From Acidihalobacter aeolianus (lineage in GTDB: Bacteria > Pseudomonadota > Gammaproteobacteria > DSM-5130 > Acidihalobacteraceae), in NCBI RefSeq assembly GCF_001753165.1, contig NZ_CP017448.1, forward strand, positions 3,289,183 to 3,353,182: a stretch of DNA of 64,000 nt, in the 5' to 3' direction. Below the pieces are notes generated by a model. That model had not been told where the DNA came from. It made no database searches and saw nothing but the letters and a program-made list of their open reading frames with translations. Shown here piece by piece: positions 28,042 through 36,146 of the stretch. Positions within the stretch are counted from its first letter, which is position 1. Every line of letters starts with the position of its first letter. Made by a program: the position numbers and the translations under genes.

Positions 28042-28297
28042 GTGTCGGAACTCCTAGATAGTTCATAAAGGCAGCTTCGGAAAAGGCGCAACATTGTTTA
28101 CACGATATCCGAAGCAATACGGTTTCATTTTTATTTTAAGATCGTTCTGAAGATGAAAAAATTCGATTTTTTTCACAAAAAATCATTTTTTCTGGAACTT
28201 TTTTGGAGGCGGCCACGTGCTTGTCCCTGACGAGGCAGACACCTGCCCGTTACTTAACATACCGACGGGCTATACCGACTGAATTGGGAGAAAATCC
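28042..28297. promoter_or_regulatory. Divergent upstream region with A-tract/T-tract hairpins
   Basis: The 256-bp gap between the SDR gene and the exported 231-residue protein includes GAAAAAATTCGATTTTTTTC (28155-28174) and then AAAAAATCATTTTTT. Both are self-complementary and unusually AT-rich for this genome. They could curve the promoter DNA or act as terminators. No consensus promoter is clear. Confidence 0.35.
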
Positions 28298-28993
28298 ATG
28301 AAACGCTACGTCTATCTTTCCTCCGCTGTCCTGGGCTTGGCCGTTGCGGGCATTACTGTAGCCGCCAGCCCACTGAGCGCCCCGACACACCACAACGGTG
28401 TGCTCAAGGCTGAGTATTCACTCGCCGACCATACCCAACTAACCATGGGCATCGATTCATCGCGAGTCACGAGCGCAAGCATTTCCTATGGCAAAGCGAA
28501 CCTATTCGGTCAGAGGAACGTCAGCTACTGGATCGACCATGGCAAGCTGATCAGCCTGTTCAGCGCACCGGGTGACACTGAAACCAAGGGCCAGACCGTG
28601 ACTGCGCAGCGCATGCCTGGACTCTCAGTCGATGCCAGCAGCATTCGCATGGTGCCTACAGGTCAGAAAATTGAGATTGCAGGGCGTACCGGCCTCGTTT
28701 ATCACGTCAGCGCACGGATCGGTGGGCAATACCAGACCTGGGATGCCGTCCTTGCTAGCGGACAGGGCATGCACCGCCTGAATCACGCCTGGAACAACTT
28801 GATTCGCCAGTTCGGCCCGATCCAATCTTCTGAGCGCATTGCAACCACCATGCTCGCCATCAACCTGCATCCTGAACTGTACGGTTCTGCGCCACTCAAG
28901 ATTGGCCAGTCGGTCGAACTCAAGCAGTTACGCACAGATCTCTCCGTTGCGCGTATCTATCCGCCTACCACTGAACCGAGCCTCAACGGCTAA
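28298..28993 (+). CDS. Exported protein of unknown function (231 aa)
   Basis: It begins with a signal peptide (KRYVYLSSAVLGLAVAGITVAASPLSA). The mature part of about 205 residues is mostly beta with no Cys and no motif I recognise. TGQKIEIAGRTGLVYHVSARIGG suggests a DUF4412-like or lipocalin-like periplasmic protein, but I cannot support a family. AGAAAAT-type spacing before the ATG (TGGGAGAAAATCC) provides a ribosome-binding site. A strong terminator follows 39 bp after the stop, so it is probably a single-gene transcript. Confidence 0.6.
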   Translation: MKRYVYLSSAVLGLAVAGITVAASPLSAPTHHNGVLKAEYSLADHTQLTMGIDSSRVTSASISYGKANLFGQRNVSYWIDHGKLISLFSAPGDTETKGQTVTAQRMPGLSVDASSIRMVPTGQKIEIAGRTGLVYHVSARIGGQYQTWDAVLASGQGMHRLNHAWNNLIRQFGPIQSSERIATTMLAINLHPELYGSAPLKIGQSVELKQLRTDLSVARIYPPTTEPSLNG

Positions 28994-29031
28994 GGTATCT
29001 CCGCACTACTGTACACTACCCCCCATCTTGT

Positions 29032-29066
29032 GGCGCGATATCCTGTTGGTATCGCGCCATTTTTTG
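29032..29066 (+). terminator. Rho-independent terminator
   Basis: A perfect 9-bp stem (GGCGCGATA / TATCGCGCC) with a 9-nt loop is followed by ATTTTTTGG. It ends the transcript of the exported 231-residue protein. The rest of the 29.0-29.34 kb stretch shows no gene. Confidence 0.9.
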
Positions 29067-29343
29067 GTTCTTTACCTCTATTCATGTGCATAGCGATTTA
29101 CATAGATTGCCCGTTTAGATTGGCACCCCGTGTAAAACTTGTCTCATTCTGGCTATAGAGTCATGATTCCTAGCTGCCCATGGAACGTTTTCCCGCATAT
29201 CAACGTGTTACTCAACAAGCAGGTTGGAAGATAACGACCGGGAAACAAACCGCCAATCGACCGCTAAGACTGAGCGATTGCAAGGCAGAGAATTAAGCGT
29301 CCTATCGCATGTTGCGGTTGGAGACGCGAATGAGGAAACCACG

Positions 29344-29751
29344 ATGCGACGCTACACATTGGCGACATGGATAATGCTGGCAGGCTTGGCGGTAATGAGC
29401 CCGTCTGCCTTCGCCGCCGGTAACGACCTTGACATCACCATCAACGTCGTAGGCCCGAACCAGGACGTTCAGGGCGCTATCGAAAACCATATCGCCATTC
29501 CTGAGGGCGACCGTAAACTTGCGCCACACCGTTCTGCTCCGGAAGGAATTGGCGCACAACCGGGTTCCTCAACCGATACCGCTTCTCAACTGGGTGAAAC
29601 CGGACAGAAAGCACAAGACTCTGTTCAACAGAGTACGCAGCAAGCACAAGATTCTGCTCAGCAAAGTGCGCAACAAGCGCAAGACTCTGCTCAACAGTCC
29701 ACACAACAGGCGCAACAAGCTGCTCAGGATGCGACTCAAGGGGATCAGTAG
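29344..29751 (+). CDS. Exported small protein with LEA-like 11-residue repeats
   Basis: 135 residues from the ATG at 29344, preceded by GAGGAAA; the frame is open from 29224 but the upstream part is unlikely to be translated. The signal peptide ends SPSAFAA. The mature N-terminal part (NDLDITINVVGPNQDVQGAIENHI) is followed, from 29608, by four consecutive 11-residue repeats of the form QAQDSAQQSTQ. Hendecad repeats rich in Gln, Ala, Asp and Ser form amphipathic helices, as in group 3 LEA proteins. The protein is very hydrophilic with no Cys. A role in osmotic, salt or acid stress in the periplasm is inference. Confidence 0.6.
   Translation: MRRYTLATWIMLAGLAVMSPSAFAAGNDLDITINVVGPNQDVQGAIENHIAIPEGDRKLAPHRSAPEGIGAQPGSSTDTASQLGETGQKAQDSVQQSTQQAQDSAQQSAQQAQDSAQQSTQQAQQAAQDATQGDQ
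29608..29739 (+). repeat. Four tandem 33-bp repeats encoding an 11-residue unit
   Basis: Four in-frame 33-bp units at 29608, 29641, 29674 and 29707. The codons vary (CAA/CAG, GCA/GCG/GCT), so the repeat is kept at the protein level and is not a very recent DNA expansion. Confidence 0.8.
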
Positions 29752-29944
29752 TTCAGAGATTTTTAGACCCGTTATTGGAACCGTTAGCAGAGCAATACAC
29801 TCATTCCAGGTCATCAGCCCTAACGAGTTTACGAAAGGTACAATCAGCGGCTTAGATTATCTCTGTATTCGTCAAAGAGCCATCCGAGCGATTTTATCGC
29901 CCTGCTTAGCGGCCTTTTTGTGGCTCTTTTGAAAAAAGAGTAGG

Positions 29945-30120
29945 TTAGTGTGCATATTGGTTGATTATCCGGAAGTCGAGTTTGCCGGCAATGAGGAAGA
30001 TGACGGTGCGCATGGTTGCGAAGCGAGTATAGCCGCGCGCCTTGCGCTTGGCGGCCTGGAACAGGCCGTTGAGCGCCTCGATGAAGCCGTTGGTTTGCCG
30101 TGTCTGGGCCCAGGCGACGA
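29945..30120 (-). pseudogene. ISL3-family transposase, C-terminal remnant
   Basis: Reading the minus strand from about 30120 gives TNGFIEALNGLFQAAKRKARGY and then RFATMRTVIFLIAGKLDF, ending in a stop at 29945. This is the typical C-terminus of ISL3-family DDE transposases. The N-terminal 350 or so residues are missing and no ISL3 ends are visible, so it is a dead fragment. Confidence 0.8.
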
Positions 30121-30123
30121 TGT

Positions 30124-30354
30124 GCCATGGACGTGTCTGCGTATCATTTTGGCGACCTCTTTCATGGGCTGGACCTTGGATCGCATGACGATCTTGAACT
30201 TTACAAGAAGCGCAATGAAGTCGAGCGACTATTCCGAAGACTCAAAGGATTTCGACGAATCTTCTCGCGCTTCGACAAGCTCGATGTCGTCTTCACCTTC
30301 TTCATCCACTTCGCTCTCATCGTCGATACACTTATTAGTGTGAACAGGCCCTAA
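30124..30354 (+). pseudogene. IS5-family transposase, C-terminal remnant
   Basis: On the plus strand the frame ending at 30354 reads YHFGDLFHGLDLGSHDDLEL, then YKKRNEVERLFRRLKGFRRI and FSRFDKLDVVFTFFIHFALI. This is the C-terminal E-containing part of IS5 (IS1106-like) transposases. The N-terminal and DD parts are absent. It directly abuts the ISL3 fragment in opposite orientation. Confidence 0.78.
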
Positions 30355-30451
30355 GAACCATGGTCTCCTCTCCTCAGAATGATTTCAGCAGATGTCTCAC
30401 CCATGGCCGCGGTCGGGTCGGGTCGGGAGTGTGGATTCATTCTACGTTTGA

Positions 30452-31303
30452 TTATGAAGATTTCCGGGTACTTCCTGGTTGATCGATAGTTCTTAGAACG
30501 CGATACATAATCGCGACTGCATATCGCAATACAAAAAGCGTCCTTCCAGAGAACAAGAAGGAAAGAAAGGCCAATATCCCGCCGCGGCGGCCGCTTTGCC
30601 CTTTCATATCGAGCTGGGCTTCACGAATCGCTCCGATGATCTCGTGCGCGGCGAGGGCACCATTTCCGCCACCACAATCACCCAGCAACGAACGTGCCTC
30701 CCGGGCCACAGAAGACCATGCAAGCAGCGTTTCACCGAGTCGGTTGACGCTAGCTTGGACTGCGCCTCTGTCCAGGACCTCAGGCAGTGTCTCGGATACC
30801 GTCTCCCAGGCCACTTTGAGTTGTGCGGACCATTGCTCGAGTGACGTCAATACAGACCGTATACTGGCTGCGGCTGATGGGTTGCCGCCCTGGATCAACG
30901 CTCTTGCCTGATTGAGTACTTCCACCCATTCCTGGATGGCTATGGCAAATTGCTGCAGCGTGCCTGAGCGACTCAGATCCGCCATGATCTCCGGCGCGGT
31001 TTCTCGGAGCGTTTCTAACCCGACCAATACCGGCTCCAATGCATGAACCGCCGCATTGATTCGAGTTTCGATGTCCACCACTGATTCAACGCCCATGGAG
31101 CCAGCCAGACGACTGACTGCGGACCATAGTTGACCTGCGTTTGATGCGATCCGAAGCGCTGCCTGCCGCACATCCTGATCCTGAGCAGACTCGTACAGGA
31201 TGGTGGTAATCAACTCAATCTGAACTTTCAGATCGTCAGCCAAGCGGATAACGGCATCGTAGTTGCTCGTTCCCTGATCTGCCGTTTGTTCAATCGCGCT
31301 CAT
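30452..31303 (-). CDS. Helical protein with C-terminal membrane segment, downstream of sqr
   Basis: A 283-residue protein of unknown function. It is helical and acidic for the first 240 residues (ADDLKVQIELITTILYESAQDQDVRQAALRI), then has a Gly/Arg-rich linker (KGQSGRRGG) and a membrane segment (ILAFLSFLFSGRTLFVLRYAVAIMYRVL). AAGGAG precedes the ATG. It lies 89 bp after sqr on the same strand. The N-terminal part slightly resembles DUF1641 proteins found next to SQR-type flavoproteins, but I cannot confirm that. It could dock SQR or a partner to the membrane. Confidence 0.55.
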   Translation of the reverse strand: MSAIEQTADQGTSNYDAVIRLADDLKVQIELITTILYESAQDQDVRQAALRIASNAGQLWSAVSRLAGSMGVESVVDIETRINAAVHALEPVLVGLETLRETAPEIMADLSRSGTLQQFAIAIQEWVEVLNQARALIQGGNPSAAASIRSVLTSLEQWSAQLKVAWETVSETLPEVLDRGAVQASVNRLGETLLAWSSVAREARSLLGDCGGGNGALAAHEIIGAIREAQLDMKGQSGRRGGILAFLSFLFSGRTLFVLRYAVAIMYRVLRTIDQPGSTRKSS

Positions 31304-31334
31304 AGCGTGCTCCTTCCATTCGTAAAGAAGGCAA

Positions 31335-31355
31335 TCTACTCGTGCACAGAGTAGA
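31335..31355. promoter_or_regulatory. Stem-loop between sqr and the downstream gene
   Basis: TCTACTC and GAGTAGA form a perfect 7-bp stem with a 7-nt loop in the 89-bp gap. It has no T-tract on the minus strand, so it is more likely an mRNA processing or stability element than a terminator. Confidence 0.35.
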
Positions 31356-31392
31356 CATTTATTAGGATCACATTCCTTAGAGTGGTCGTTGC

Positions 31393-32760
<1,368 letters not shown>

Positions 32761-32796
32761 CTAAACACCAGCCCCAGACCTTCGCATCCCTATTAG

Positions 32797-32824
32797 TTAG
32801 GAGATTGATATTAGGAGATTGATC
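32797..32824. repeat. Tandem 14-bp direct repeat upstream of sqr
   Basis: TTAGGAGATTGAT is repeated with a period of 14 bp (32797 and 32811). It lies in the 174-bp gap between the SQR-like flavoprotein gene and sqr, about 80-105 bp upstream of the sqr start. It could be a pair of regulator half-sites. Confidence 0.4.
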
Positions 32825-32892
32825 TCTCCCCACAACGATCCTGCGAAATGCCCTATCGATGGCTGGTATTCACATCGTTATTTTCATCCCTC

Positions 32893-34077
32893 TCAATGAG
32901 CACGCTGAGGTAGCGGCTTAGGGTTGCGGTATCGAGAGAGGTATTGTTTTTCGAACAAGCGTTTGGCGGCGTGAAGCAAGCGGCTCGGGGGTGTCACGAG
33001 TGTGCGAGTAGGGCTTCGATAGACGAGCACCCCCTTCCCGAGCATGTCCACAATGCATATAAGCTCTGTCTTGAATGTTGCCGACGCCGGTTTGCCGGCA
33101 AAGTCATTCAGAAGATTTTGGGCGGCTGCGGCCGCTTGAAGGTCGGCCATGTGTGCCTGCTTGGGCATCCAGTCGGGGCCTGGGAAGCTTCCTGAATCTC
33201 CTACAACATAGACCCGCTCAGTCCCTTCCACCAACGTATGCTGATCTGCCTTGATCATCCCTCCAGGGGAAAGGGTCAATCCTGAATTTTCGGCCCACTC
33301 AGGCCCTGTCATGCCCGGCATGAACAGGATGAGATCGGCATCAATCTCTTCACGTTCGGTCACGACCTTACCAGGCTCGAATCGCACCGGCTTGTGTCCA
33401 AGATACGTTTTGATCTCGCGTCGATGCATCGCGTCCAGCAGTTTCTTGACGGCTCTCTCACCCAACCGGGCGCCTGGCTGCTCCGAGCCATTAAAGAAGA
33501 CCAGCGTGAATTGATTGCGTCGCCCCTGCTGACGCAGGTAAGCGTCAATACCGAACAGGAGCTCAAAGACAGGGCCTCCGCGTACGGCCTGTGGCTCATG
33601 AGGATTCGGGCCAAACCCGAAGGCAAGGGTGCCCCCTTGCATAGTATTCAATCGAACGTGGATTCTCTCTGCCGCATCGATTCCTTCGCAGAGTGCGATG
33701 GTGTGTTCAATGCCGGGCAGCCGTTTGATGAAGCGTCCACCACTGGCGATGACGAGACCATCGTTCTCCATGGAATCGCCATTATCGATACGCACAAGCC
33801 TTCCACCGGATTCTAGTCCGGTCACTCGAGCTGCGACGTGCTTGACTCGATTCGCTAATAGAAATCTGGATAGATCAACACGGAGATCTTCGGGTTTTCG
33901 GAGTCCGGTTGGAATCCAGATCAGACTGGGTAAGTAGATAAGCTCTGCGCGAGGGGCAATCATCGTGATCTCAACATCGCCGTCCCGCTTCCTGAGTTCT
34001 CGGATAGTGCTCAACGCTCCGAAGCCTGAACCGACCACAGCAACCCGCTTCATATCGCGCATTTGGTCCTCACTCAA
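32893..34077 (-). CDS. SQR-like FAD-dependent oxidoreductase lacking the catalytic Cys pattern
   Basis: A 394-residue flavoprotein of the SQR/flavocytochrome c sulfide dehydrogenase superfamily. It has an N-terminal FAD motif VVGSGFGALSTIREL, LIYLPSLIWIPTG, and the C-terminal FAD-binding VYVVGDSGSFPGPDWMPKQAHMAD. Where sqr has ASCFGPAYE this protein has FGFGPNPHEPQAVRGGP, so that Cys is missing; another Cys occurs in ELICIVD. The reaction is therefore probably not classical sulfide oxidation. The start overlaps the 155-residue protein by 4 bp, so the two form a coupled pair. Confidence 0.82.
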   Translation of the reverse strand: MSEDQMRDMKRVAVVGSGFGALSTIRELRKRDGDVEITMIAPRAELIYLPSLIWIPTGLRKPEDLRVDLSRFLLANRVKHVAARVTGLESGGRLVRIDNGDSMENDGLVIASGGRFIKRLPGIEHTIALCEGIDAAERIHVRLNTMQGGTLAFGFGPNPHEPQAVRGGPVFELLFGIDAYLRQQGRRNQFTLVFFNGSEQPGARLGERAVKKLLDAMHRREIKTYLGHKPVRFEPGKVVTEREEIDADLILFMPGMTGPEWAENSGLTLSPGGMIKADQHTLVEGTERVYVVGDSGSFPGPDWMPKQAHMADLQAAAAAQNLLNDFAGKPASATFKTELICIVDMLGKGVLVYRSPTRTLVTPPSRLLHAAKRLFEKQYLSRYRNPKPLPQRAH

Positions 34078-34541
34078 TCCTCGCCAGATAGCTTTCTGAA
34101 ATACCCCTCGGGCAAGGAGGTGGCACGCCGTGCAGCTATAAACCCTTCATCGACGAAACTCGATACCGCTTGAGCATGTGTATAGATTAACTTGACGACA
34201 TTAGGGTCCTCACTAGTCGAATTCGCCACCACACCATTAGGGAGCATGCCTATCTTGAAGACGATAGCATCAGCTTGTGCAAATATCTCAAGAAATGCGG
34301 GGTCCCAAAAACGCAACCCGAAGCCTTCAGACATTCTTTGATGCATTGCCTGAGCATGCTCTTGGATGAGCCTGACCAAATCAGGTTGATCCGAGGTGGT
34401 GACTGCCCGAATCCCATCAGGCAGATATGTCACCTCACGGCGCAATTCCTTGTGCCGTCTCAATAGCGTGTGAAATACCGCCTTATCATATAGGTGGCGG
34501 TCCTCCATCACTTGGGATTGCTCAAACAAATGGTCCTTCAT
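34074..34541 (-). CDS. Duplicated-domain protein coupled to an SQR-like flavoprotein
   Basis: A 155-residue cytoplasmic protein of unknown function made of two copies of a roughly 60-residue unit. LPDGIRAVTTSDQPDLVRLI (from residue 40) matches LPNGVVANSTSEDPNVVKLI (from residue 100); each is followed by a conserved His-Ala-Gln-Ala and an EGF segment. Proteins with this look occur near sulfur and redox genes. The first unit is preceded by two His residues (FHTLLRRHKEL), so metal or haem binding is possible. It overlaps the flavoprotein gene by 4 bp. Confidence 0.6.
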   Translation of the reverse strand: MKDHLFEQSQVMEDRHLYDKAVFHTLLRRHKELRREVTYLPDGIRAVTTSDQPDLVRLIQEHAQAMHQRMSEGFGLRFWDPAFLEIFAQADAIVFKIGMLPNGVVANSTSEDPNVVKLIYTHAQAVSSFVDEGFIAARRATSLPEGYFRKLSGED

Positions 34542-34751
34542 GCATGCTTACCACGCCAAGCCAATAATCGCCCTGCCATTCGGCACATCGAATCGCCTTA
34601 ACGAACTCCATTCGGCGAAAGCACCTGCATGGATAGTCGACGGGCGACGAAACGATCCCACACATCAACCATTTCGGCATCGTGCCACCGAGTTAGAATA
34701 TTAGCAAGTACTTATTTATTAGACGGCTCTCTAAGTCCCACTGCATCGAAC

Positions 34752-34807
34752 CTCTGATCATGTCATCAGAGAAAGTGCGACACAGAGTGTGTGCGCCACA
34801 AGGCGCA
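34752..34807. promoter_or_regulatory. Two stem-loops between the DUF2892 gene and the coupled pair
   Basis: CTCTGAT/ATCAGAG (7-bp stem, 6-nt loop, 34752-34771) and TGCGCC/GGCGCA (6-bp stem, ACAA loop, 34792-34807). Neither is followed by a T-tract. They lie directly downstream of the DUF2892 gene and could stabilise its mRNA end. The rest of the 34.54-34.83 kb gap shows no gene. Confidence 0.35.
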
Positions 34808-34832
34808 AAGCCCCGCCTTACATGGAACTAGC

Positions 34833-35024
34833 TCAGTGTTTCCGCGCAGGGCAGGTGCGAATTCCGAAGAGCGTGTAGGCCGGGCACCAGCCGACGATCG
34901 CTGTGACAATTGGTAGAACTCCAATCCATCCCCACGGAGACTTGGGTCCCCAAAAGACCAGAGCAATGAGGGCCAATCCGACCAAAACCCGGATCAATCG
35001 ATCAACAGAACCGACATTCATCAT
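34833..35024 (-). CDS. DUF2892 small membrane protein
   Basis: A 63-residue protein with two membrane segments (LIRVLVGLALIALVFWG and WIGVLPIVTAIVGWC), ending with the DUF2892 motif GWCPAYTLFGIRTCPA. The two Cys are conserved in the family and found in the membrane tail of some rhodanese proteins (YgaP). It is probably a sulfur-linked membrane factor. GGGAG precedes the ATGATG. It lies between the Crp/Fnr gene and the flavoprotein pair on the same strand. Confidence 0.85.
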   Translation of the reverse strand: MMNVGSVDRLIRVLVGLALIALVFWGPKSPWGWIGVLPIVTAIVGWCPAYTLFGIRTCPARKH

Positions 35025-35093
35025 TATTCTCCCAGGTAACTGGATACCTTGGAGGATGTTGATCTGTTATGTTCGGAGCCGTCAGTGACTTAG

Positions 35094-35753
35094 TCACCCG
35101 TCTTCAGCCAAAACCTCAAGCGCGCGCCAATCAATAATATCGACGGTCCTGATTCCACGTCGAATGAGACCGCGTCTTTCGAATTCAGCTAACGTACGAC
35201 TGACCACTTCTCGAACCGAACCCAATTCAGTGGCCAATTCCTGATGAGTGCCCACAATAGAGCCAGAACTAGAAGCCATAGCAAGCAGTTTACGAGCCAG
35301 CCTGACATCAAGACGCGTAAAGACAACCTCTTCAATCAGCATCAACATGTCCGTTAGCCGATCGCCATAGGCTTGCATGACGAACTTACGAAAGTCTGGC
35401 GAAAACGCTATTGCACGCTCAAATGCATGAAGTGGAAGTACTGCCACATCCGTATTGACTTCTGTAATAGCCATAGCGGGATAGGGCTTACGCGCGAATA
35501 GGCACGCGGTCGTTAAAATGCACGCCTCACCGTCATGAATATGATAGAGCGTTATTTCACGACCAAGCCGGGAAACCTGTTGGACACGTATCCTGCCTGA
35601 GCGAACCAGTAAATATCGATTGCAGTCAGACCCACTTGTGAACACGACCTGACCCTTTTCCAAATGGACAAGGCTGGTCTGATTGAGCAATAGTGTTTTA
35701 ACTTCATTGTCAATAACGTCAAGCGCAGGGAAAAGAGATAACCAATTTTCCAC
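35094..35753 (-). CDS. Crp/Fnr-family regulator of the sulfide locus
   Basis: About 219 residues: an N-terminal cyclic-nucleotide-binding-like barrel (GQVVFTSGSDCNRYLLVRSGRIRV), a dimer helix and a C-terminal HTH (THQELATELGSVREVVSRTLAEFERRGLI). There is no Fnr-type N-terminal Cys cluster. Instead GEACILTTACLF gives a Cys-x5-Cys pair in the sensor domain, suggesting thiol or persulfide sensing. GTG starts exist at 35759 and 35753; AAGGAGGAT is better spaced for the second. It probably controls sqr and its neighbours. Confidence 0.85.
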   Translation of the reverse strand: MENWLSLFPALDVIDNEVKTLLLNQTSLVHLEKGQVVFTSGSDCNRYLLVRSGRIRVQQVSRLGREITLYHIHDGEACILTTACLFARKPYPAMAITEVNTDVAVLPLHAFERAIAFSPDFRKFVMQAYGDRLTDMLMLIEEVVFTRLDVRLARKLLAMASSSGSIVGTHQELATELGSVREVVSRTLAEFERRGLIRRGIRTVDIIDWRALEVLAEDG

Positions 35754-35771
35754 TTTCACATCCTCCTTATC

Positions 35772-35791
35772 TCATAATTATGATGTGTCAA
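35772..35791 (-). promoter_or_regulatory. Palindrome and -35 box upstream of the Crp/Fnr gene
   Basis: TCATAATTATGA is a perfect 12-bp palindrome (35772-35783) directly next to TTGACA on the minus strand (35786-35791), 20-40 bp before the start. It suggests autoregulation; it is not a consensus Fnr or Crp site. Confidence 0.4.
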
Positions 35792-35841
35792 AGACTTCTT
35801 GATTACCGCTTTTTGCATGGTGGCTTGGCGTGGGACGCGCA

Positions 35842-36118
35842 TCAGCTTCGGTGATGTGCCGGCCCAAACTCAAAGGACCTTTCTCGCCGCGTCAGTTTGT
35901 CGATATCATCAGGAGTCGCGTCCGTGATTTCAATGCGAAACAGATCATTGGGCAAACACTGAAGCTCATTACAGAGCGTCTCGATCAGCGCCGGCGAGTA
36001 TGCGGGAACTTCCTGTTCAATCTGACGGGCCAGTGAGGTCAGGGTAATCGAATAGCTCTGATTGGCTTGTTAAGCGTTCCGCGAGATCCTTCCACATTGT
36101 GATGTCACGACTCGCCAT
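35842..36118 (-). pseudogene. Frameshifted XRE-type HTH regulator
   Basis: From the ATG at 36118 the minus strand reads MASRDITMWKDLAERL; one base later the frame continues as QANQSYSITLTSLARQIEQE and then VPAYSPALIETLCNELQCLP, NDLFRIEI and a stop at 35842. The second part (YSPALIE-LC-L-C-P-DL) is the recognisable C-terminal half of a Cro/CI-type HTH. One extra base near 36080 breaks the gene. It sits beside the left IS66 copy (IS end at 36147). Confidence 0.6.
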
Positions 36119-36146
36119 GGCGGTCCGCACGTTGTTTTTGAGCGAA

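Noticed and set aside
29948-30343. 131-codon plus-strand frame spanning both transposase remnants
   Set aside because: It runs antisense through the ISL3 tail and out of frame through the IS5 tail; an artefact of the junction.
34766-34966. 66-codon minus-strand frame overlapping the DUF2892 gene
   Set aside because: Out of frame with the clear DUF2892 protein and lacks any motif.
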